From: Termitidicoccus mucosus
GTDB lineage: Bacteria > Verrucomicrobiota > Verrucomicrobiia > Opitutales > Opitutaceae
Assembly: GCF_038725785.1 (NCBI RefSeq)
Contig: NZ_CP109796.1
Location: 3,658,001 to 3,722,000 of the forward strand
Length of the DNA: 64,000 bases
Direction of reading: 5' to 3'
Shown piece by piece: positions 59,901-64,000 of the stretch (its first letter is position 1; each line of letters begins with the position of its first letter). The notes below the pieces were generated by a model. It was given only the letters and a program-made list of their open reading frames with translations. It did no database searches and had not been told where the DNA came from. The position numbers were made by a program, and so were the translations under genes.

Positions 59901-61987
59901 GTGTTGGTGGCGGTAAAAGCGCCGTAAACCTGAATGCCGTAACCGTAGCTTCCCGTGCTCGTGATGGCGCCGTGGTTGACCAGCGTGCCGCCTTGATACA
60001 GGTAAAGACCGTAAGCGCCGCCTTGAACGAGGCCGGAGGTGGAATTGGTTACGAGGACTGGACCCGCTTCCGCAGAAATGCCGCTGCCCGTGTTTTGGTG
60101 CGTGCCCGAAATGGTGCCGGAGTTGGCGACGGTGCCGCCGTAGACGAGATACATGCCGGAATTGCCGCCCTGGATGAGCGCGCCGGCGGCGTTGGTGACG
60201 GACACGGAGGCGTTCAGGGCCTGCACGCCATGGCGGGCCGTGCCCTCGATGCGGGCGTTGTTCACCAGCGTGCCGGAGCTGGCGAAGGCCACGCCGACCT
60301 CGGTGCCGACGAGGCTCATGGCGTTGGCGTGGTTCGCGCCGTCGGCCAGCGTGAGCGCGGTGCCCGTGGCGCTGATGGTGCCGGAGCCGGCGAGGGTGGA
60401 CCAAGCGGAGAGCCACACGCCGGAGCCGGTGATGAGGCCGTCGTTCACGACCGAGGTGGTGCCGCCGGCATAGACGCCGCGAATGGTGCCGGTGGCGAGG
60501 TTTTCCACGAGAGCATCGCCGTCGGCGACGTAAACGCCCCAGCCGTCCGCGGCGGTGGCGTTGATGATGCCGGAGTTGCGGATGGTGCCGCCGGCGGCGA
60601 GCCAGACACCCGCCGTGCCGCCTTCGATGAGGCCGGAGGTGGAGTTGGTGACGAGGAGGGAGGAAGAGGCGGAGTATATGCCAAAGCTGCCAGCGGACGT
60701 GCCTGTGATGGTGCCGAAGTTTGTAATCTCGCTGCCGGTGGCGGCGGCTCCATTGAGCCAGACACCGTATTGGAGCCCCTGAACCAAACCGGAATTGGTG
60801 AGGGAAAGCGGACCTCCTTCGGCGTGAACAGCCCTGCCGTTGGCAGTGGCAACGGCCTTGATGGTACCGGAGTTGGTCACCGTGCCACCGGGGGCGGCGA
60901 AGTAAACGCCCTGCAATGCGCCCTCGACCAGACCGCCAGAGCGATTGTCGAGCAGGATGGCAGCGGGAGAAGAGGTGACGCCTCGGCTATTCGCCCCCGT
61001 GCCGGAGATCGTGCCAAAGTTAATGATTTCGCTGCCAGCGGCATTGGCGTGGCCAAACTGAATGCCGAAGGTGCCCGTAATGAGCCCGGTATTGGTGCCA
61101 CTGAGCAGATTTTGGGCATAAACTCCCACGCCAGCGGGACCCGTGCCACTAACAGTGCCGGAGTTGTCCAGAATGTTGTTCGTGGAAGTCGAACCAAAAT
61201 TGATGCCGTATTTGCTGCCGGCAAAGATGCCGGTGTTGACGACCTTGGTCATGCCATTGGTGGTGAGGCCCTCGCCGTTGGAGGCCGTGCCTGTGACGAG
61301 GCCAGCGTTGGTCACAGTGCCGCCGCTGTTGAAATACACACCGTGCTGGCCTCCCGTGATGAGACCACCAGCCTCGTTGGCCAGTTCAATAGAGGCTCCG
61401 CTGTTCACCCTAATACCACGGCTCACGCCCCCCGCGCCGAGGATCGTGCCGGAATTGGTAAACACACTGCCATTGGCGGCCGCGGCGAAATCCATGCCGT
61501 AGGTGCCGCCCTCGATGAGTCCAGAATTGGATCCAGTGATGAGGGCACCGGCATAAATACCGACTCCACCGGCGTGGGCGGTGGAGGAAATGATGCCGGC
61601 GTTGAGGAGTGTGCCGCTGATGGCAAAATCAACCGCGCGACGAGCTGTGGTCGCATCCGTGGCCTCAATGCGCCCAGTGGCCTCGTTGACCAGCGTCACG
61701 GGGCTCGTGGCGACCCGCACGGCATAGGAGCCCGTGCTGACGACGGTCGCGCTGATGGTCAGCGTGCCGCCCGTGGTGTGCTCAACGGCAATGCCCGTGG
61801 CGGTGGTATCGGTGTTTATGATGGTCTGCGCGCGCAAGCCCGCGCCCGTCGACGTGAGCAGGAGCGCGGTGAGGACGAAAAGCGCCGGCAGTGGCAGCCG
61901 ACGCTGCGGACGCAGACCGGAGGTGTTGGGTTGGGAATGCTCGGAAACCGGGCGTGTTTCTGCGTGGTGGGTTTTGTCTGGATTCAT
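53963..61987 (-). CDS. Giant repeat-rich autotransporter adhesin
   Basis: Protein of 2674 residues. An extended signal sequence (RLPLPALFVLTALLLTSTGAGLRAQ) is followed by a passenger built from more than twenty tandem units of the type TNSGLIEGG-(Y/x)G-(V/I)-x-L-A-x-GGTVxNSGTI-x-GT, predicted as a long beta helix. Then come autotransporter-associated strands (TGATLITGSAVLKAGDG, TGTTAVQTGATLTLGDG) and a 12-strand barrel ending in LSLGYRRAW. The barrel differs from the two Pmp-like paralogues. Likely a surface adhesin or fibre. The upstream 61988-62262 stretch holds an AT-rich promoter-like segment (TATTAT read on the minus strand near 62087-62092) and no gene. Confidence 0.92.
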   Translation of the reverse strand: MNPDKTHHAETRPVSEHSQPNTSGLRPQRRLPLPALFVLTALLLTSTGAGLRAQTIINTDTTATGIAVEHTTGGTLTISATVVSTGSYAVRVATSPVTLVNEATGRIEATDATTARRAVDFAISGTLLNAGIISSTAHAGGVGIYAGALITGSNSGLIEGGTYGMDFAAAANGSVFTNSGTILGAGGVSRGIRVNSGASIELANEAGGLITGGQHGVYFNSGGTVTNAGLVTGTASNGEGLTTNGMTKVVNTGIFAGSKYGINFGSTSTNNILDNSGTVSGTGPAGVGVYAQNLLSGTNTGLITGTFGIQFGHANAAGSEIINFGTISGTGANSRGVTSSPAAILLDNRSGGLVEGALQGVYFAAPGGTVTNSGTIKAVATANGRAVHAEGGPLSLTNSGLVQGLQYGVWLNGAAATGSEITNFGTITGTSAGSFGIYSASSSLLVTNSTSGLIEGGTAGVWLAAGGTIRNSGIINATAADGWGVYVADGDALVENLATGTIRGVYAGGTTSVVNDGLITGSGVWLSAWSTLAGSGTISATGTALTLADGANHANAMSLVGTEVGVAFASSGTLVNNARIEGTARHGVQALNASVSVTNAAGALIQGGNSGMYLVYGGTVANSGTISGTHQNTGSGISAEAGPVLVTNSTSGLVQGGAYGLYLYQGGTLVNHGAITSTGSYGYGIQVYGAFTATNTGLIQGSSYGAVFPSTSTLWNSGIISATSVNGGSGVMVGGTSLVTNLGLIEGTAHGLALSNGGTLANSGTIRGDTDGSGYGYGASFSGTFAAANTGLIEGRVGVTAANGIVVLFNSGTIRGAGAGGGIESYGAFTGSNSTSGLIQGGDYGLYLYQGGTVWNAGIVSATLSYNGIGINATGSVVVDNAGGRIEASNDAIQLASGGTIRNSGTIKGGYRGVNMGGNTWGAWVSNTTGGRIEGVAYGVNAVAGGTVWNSGYILGTDTGGADGVYFGGNDGIGEVRNTGTIIGGGRYGVSFFNDTPANLLTNGAGALVQGVSAGVWIEGGTVTNSGAIIGTSAAGYGLWSRGTLSLANDGLIQGGAYGANIILDASGTVTNSGTITGTSAAGIGMNANIRLVTNSASGLIEGGQDGLLLTNSSTLSNSGTIRGLAGAGVGASGRLTGTNTGLIQGGSTGVNLAAGGTLHNSGTITGTAASSYGIYAANASVLISNTTGGLVTGGEDGIYLAAGGTVANSGTLAGGNDSGVYAWGAPVSVTNNAGGAISGGQQGVWLSAAGDVTNNAGARIHGDWYGVYLNAGGSVANTGSITGGYHGVYAIATPAFVDNGTGGHISGSNIGVWLAAGGTVANAGAIAGTGAGGYGVLAENGAALVTNTTSGSITGAAHGVWLGAGGTVFNSGAILGQAFSGRGVYSDGIATVTNAGLIQGVYEGINLYAGGTVANSGIISGTDGSAGDGVYSTNAGTLITVTNNSAGLIEGGWRGIATFGSLDVVNSGTITGMTGPGIYAGERALVTNTTGGLISGGTWAIFLEANAANEVRLWNGSTLAGALEINGDASTLTLAGASGSQSYAAAVTGSTVFTGTLVKTGSGAWDLDSPAASLAGLAQQATLVQAGTLAVDWAAHQLNAAPADVTAGATLQVRKSGTAAATFASPLTGAGYIDLYNAAATAGGEFVLAAAAGNAFTGTIGVRGATRTGYFRLDDNAEAALAGATLLLGANSETTLDADRTIGGLHFDGGRVFIMTDTAASPITPCVLTVGTLAGANGSFGLGDGALTGLDLPRPPGTGALTANIFDVDAIVISDNRTPIVKVTGSSSVGHGTAYSLVDTATAALGESGTMDFYDATGTDIIGKITHGYKAVYYDPAIDPASGASGPGVYLDYGVTAIESTHATTAITLDPTGSHDKTLSAKLAGAGAGFIFTGADTITLAQQAGYTGATLITGSAVLKAGDGIADIIASSTRVTLDGERTGFDLGTANQRVQDFSGSGSVALRDATLTVDNTGFTGTLSGAVTGGAGGLALAGGNLALTGTGSYTGTTAVQTGATLTLGDGTTLGALASASRVSVAAGGTFALWRSDAVTFANTVAADGIIEVKAGSGDTAFTGPLTGSGTLVQNAAALATLSGANDIALLVNRGTAQIGTGGGIGNGWADDRLDRSVTLAAADTKLILDRSDNFYIDTAIAGAGAVDIIGGGTTVVQRQQTYTGATYVRGDTLRSGTTNVFAASAGLTLENAAFDLAGHNQTLQRLHGAPGSAGIPARVYYHTDQIAHIAPDNQPLPASAYATLTTGELTGATEQHLNIDLAGRLSDRLQVGTLATGTHRFVLHRTTTTEIDDAKRTYALDMLALPMAASDDPAVLDITSNEFEMGAHTYRLYRGDGGRIMPETNKFYLSGGDARSRAGDAIYWTAGVAGLDWHYSLDSLRKRMGELRMGGLPENGNVWVTANTYRLNAGGGLAGDGFTQDSFGMTAGGDRRIDLSGDLTLLAGGFLSFARHERDFERHGSGETSGFGLGGYATVLHKDGWYGDFVLRADRNSNKLHSQAVDGFVTDARYGSEAMGASLELGRYVTSGNLWLEPSVQMALARFGSETYDTERQTVYHEPIHVRIDGATAAQYRLQMRGGVDLGRWRPYLRVAEVKSDTGGGKLHVEGREWTPGFDGWRFEAGLGAGYLIDAQSQLYFDYEYNKADAYERPWSLSLGYRRAW

Positions 61988-62262
61988 GGCGATCAGTGGC
62001 TCTTGGGTGAATGGAGGGATGGCTTGAGGCCTGCGACCGATGGAGTGGCAGTTTCTTCATCGATAGCCCAAATTTGGTTTCTATTTATAATATCAGGTTA
62101 ATAATCGATATAAAACAATGCCTTCCTGCAGGTAAATTGGCGCTTACATCAATAATTGATATGCCTTCATTATGGTAAAAAAGATATTATCATTAAAATA
62201 CGGGGATGCGAGTAGAAAGTTTGGAAATCCCGCTATTTCCCGCGTTTCCAAGATTCACCCCC

Positions 62263-62291
62263 AAAAAAAGCCCCCGGATTTCTCCGGGGGC
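62263..62291 (-). terminator. Terminator of the small membrane protein gene
   Basis: GCCCCCGGA / TCCGGGGGC stem with a 4-nt loop; read on the minus strand it ends in TTTTTTT, 33 bp after the stop codon. Confidence 0.88.
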
Positions 62292-62323
62292 CGTTCTTGT
62301 TTGGTTCTACTAAGAAAACACAC

Positions 62324-62509
62324 TCAACGATTGCGGGAGTGACGGAGGTCACGCCCATAATCGATGACCGCCACGGTGAGGAGCGAAGCTACGGCTCCGT
62401 AACCGAGGAGACTCTCAATCCTGATGTTCGTGTCCACAGTCGCGAGGACCGCGACGATGGCCGCAAAGCCACCGAGCACAAGAGCAGGAATCAAGCGGTT
62501 GGTTTTCAT
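62324..62509 (-). CDS. Small two-helix membrane protein
   Basis: 61 residues with two hydrophobic segments (LIPALVLGGFAAIVAVLATV and LLGYGAVASLLTVAVI) and a basic C-terminus (GRDLRHSRNR). The sequence is clean and a strong terminator follows, which supports a real gene. I do not recognise a family. Upstream GAAAG is a weak ribosome site. It is divergent from the LysR gene and upstream of the giant autotransporter. Confidence 0.72.
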   Translation of the reverse strand: MKTNRLIPALVLGGFAAIVAVLATVDTNIRIESLLGYGAVASLLTVAVIDYGRDLRHSRNR

Positions 62510-62711
62510 GTTTTTGCTTTCTGTTTTAGGTTAGCCGCACCTCGATACGAAATGCGGGATGCAATGATGATACAACACATCTGGAATAGGAGAAATAATT
62601 GCTTTCTATTGAATTCATAGGAGGAAGCTATATATGCTTGAATTGGAAGATTAAGTTTAGGCTAGGAAATCATCGCAACTGATTGATCCTCTTTAATTTC
62701 AGACTTATTGC

Positions 62712-63635
62712 ATGGAGCTTCAACAACTACGCTATCTCGTCGCCGTGGCCGAGACCGGGAATTTCACCCGGGCGGCCGAGCGCTGCTTTGTCACTCAACC
62801 ATCTCTCAGTCAGCAGATAATAAATCTGGAGACCGAGCTGGGCCATAAACTCTTCCACCGGCTGGGACGCCGGGCGGTGCCGACCGAGACGGGCGAGATG
62901 TTCATCGGACGCGCCCGCCGCATCCTGTTTGAGGTGGAAACGGCGGCCAAGGAGATTCAGGACAGCCCGTCCCAGGAGCGGCGCATCACGGTGGGCGCCA
63001 CCCCGAGCATCATGCCCTACTGGCTGCCGCCGCTTATCCTGGAGGCGACCGGGCGGTTTCCGGGCTTGGTGATCAACACGCTGGAAAACTTCCACGCGCC
63101 GCTGCTCAACGCGGTGGTGGACGGCGAGGTTGACCTGGCATTGATTTCGATGCCGGTGGACGACCACCGCGTGGCTGCGGAGGTCCTGTTTCGGGAGCCG
63201 CTGCTGCTGGTCGTCGCCGAAGGCCATCCGCTGGCGTCCAAGCCGGAGGTGACGGCGCACGATCTGGCGGATGAGACCTTTGTGCTGCTCGGGCATTCCA
63301 GCAGCCTGGCCTCGCAAATCCAGCGATTCTGCGGCGACCACGATTTCGAGCCGCGCAGCGGGCATCATTGCGCGCAGATACGCACCGTGAAATCACTCGT
63401 GGCGGTCGGCGCGGGGATCTCCATTTTGCCAAAATCGGCCCGCACCAGCGTGGACCCGGTGAGCCTGGTTTACCGGAAGCTGAGCGGTCGCGCCCCCTAT
63501 CGGGAAATCGCCCTTGTGCGCCACCTCCAGCGTTACCAAAGCCACGGCGCGAACCAGTTCATCACGCTCCTGCGGGAAAATGTGCGGGCCTTGGACGCGG
63601 GCAAAAGGGAGACCGGGGGTAAGGCCGGCAAATGA
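62712..63635 (+). CDS. LysR-family regulator, OxyR-like without the peroxidatic cysteine
   Basis: Protein of 307 residues. The N-terminal winged helix (MELQQLRYLVAVAETGNFTRAAERC) has the LysR order, and the substrate-binding domain follows (PSIMPYWLPPLIL, VDGEVDLALISMP, LVAVGAGISILPKSA). It resembles OxyR in the GHxxx...FC block, but the peroxidatic position is Ser196 (GHSSSLAS) where E. coli OxyR has Cys199. Cys207 corresponds to Cys208, and an extra Cys220 lies nearby. It is therefore unlikely to sense H2O2 in the canonical way. It lies upstream of the oxidoreductase at 63891 on the same strand. Confidence 0.9.
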   Translation: MELQQLRYLVAVAETGNFTRAAERCFVTQPSLSQQIINLETELGHKLFHRLGRRAVPTETGEMFIGRARRILFEVETAAKEIQDSPSQERRITVGATPSIMPYWLPPLILEATGRFPGLVINTLENFHAPLLNAVVDGEVDLALISMPVDDHRVAAEVLFREPLLLVVAEGHPLASKPEVTAHDLADETFVLLGHSSSLASQIQRFCGDHDFEPRSGHHCAQIRTVKSLVAVGAGISILPKSARTSVDPVSLVYRKLSGRAPYREIALVRHLQRYQSHGANQFITLLRENVRALDAGKRETGGKAGK

Positions 63636-63655
63636 CAGCCCAAAAAATCGTTCGG

Positions 63656-63754
63656 TTTTATCTCACACCAAGGCACGAAGGCACAAAGTACCGGCAAGTG
63701 TGCCGTTATGATTCATTCCTTTGTGCCTTCGTGCCTTGGTGTGAGATAAATGGT
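63656..63754. repeat. Dispersed palindrome C, copy 2
   Basis: TTTTATCTCACACCAAGGCA... to ...GTGTGAGATAAATGGTT; close copy of 46126-46224, in the same orientation and position relative to its core ATTCATTCCTTTGTG. Confidence 0.9.
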
Positions 63755-63890
63755 TCCCTTGCCCGTTCCCCTTCCCGTTCACTCGTTTTGATTTCGGAAC
63801 GCTTCCTGCATGGGCACGATCACGGCTGGCAAACAAACATCGCGCGCGCCCGAAAAACCGCCAACATCCGCGCGCACCATTTTCCATCGC

Positions 63891-64000
63891 ATGAAAACCG
63901 TTCGCATAGGCATCGCAGGACTCGGCATGGGCACGCTCCATGCCAACAACATCCTTTCCGGCCAAATCCCGCGCCTCGAGCTCGCCGCCGTCGCCGACAT
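63891..64000 (+). CDS. Gfo/Idh/MocA-family oxidoreductase, partial
   Basis: The first 36 codons before the right edge. The N-terminus MKTVRIGIAGLGMGTLHANN has the Rossmann dinucleotide motif, followed by LELAAVAD, typical of Gfo/Idh/MocA NAD(P)-dependent oxidoreductases. Its substrate cannot be read from this fragment. Some family members act on sialic-acid derivatives, but this gene is far from the nan island. Confidence 0.85.
   Translation, partial: MKTVRIGIAGLGMGTLHANNILSGQIPRLELAAVAD

Overview
The window is high-GC bacterial DNA, about 64 kb, with dense genes, many long intergenic palindromes and several type V autotransporters. TonB-dependent uptake, chlamydial Pmp-like motifs (GGA[IV], FxxN), a long Bacteroidetes/Verrucomicrobia-style PurF and a SecA with a C-terminal zinc motif together suggest a diderm of the PVC group, most likely Verrucomicrobia (Opitutaceae-like, probably gut-associated). 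This placement is inferred from gene content; no 16S gene is present.

Left part (1-18.6 kb) is mostly housekeeping. A tetR-mfp-rnd efflux operon on the minus strand runs off the left edge. It is followed by a CorC/HlyC-type membrane protein, a DUF3568-like lipoprotein, a secreted-type Pcm methyltransferase, gmk, a six-helix membrane protein, miaB and ygfZ. A 0.65-kb gap then holds two near-identical 108-bp units, each with its own promoter and terminator, which look like tandem small RNA genes. An ABC-F ATPase, aroE (GTG start), an exostosin-like glycosyltransferase and purF (with a terminator in its leader) follow on the plus strand.

The centre (19-46 kb) is a one-strand sialic-acid utilisation island, all genes on the minus strand. 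In order of transcription it encodes a sialate O-acetylesterase, a sialidase, two paralogous Pmp-like autotransporters, a TonB-dependent receptor, a cytoplasmic-type permuted sialic-acid mutarotase, a permuted mutarotase fused to a sodium:solute symporter, a second sialidase, an enolase-superfamily sugar-acid dehydratase, a 2-hydroxyacid dehydrogenase, a DHDPS-family aldolase and an N-acetylneuraminate lyase. The logic is: deacetylate and release sialic acid outside, bring it through the outer membrane with TonB, convert anomers, import it with sodium and cleave it to pyruvate plus ManNAc. NanK, NanE and deacetylase genes are not in the window. The dehydratase/dehydrogenase/second aldolase trio suggests a sugar-acid side branch.

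The right part (46-64 kb) has a Sel1 protein, a 4HBT thioesterase, a glycine-rich RRM protein with double terminators, secA, pyrE, a membrane-anchored metallo-beta-lactamase-fold hydrolase, a giant 2674-residue autotransporter, a 61-residue membrane protein, an OxyR-like LysR regulator lacking the peroxidatic cysteine, and the first 36 codons of a Gfo/Idh/MocA oxidoreductase.

Intergenic DNA is unusually rich in long inverted repeats. Two families recur within the window at distant sites (18.7/52.4 kb and 46.1/63.7 kb); others occur once here.
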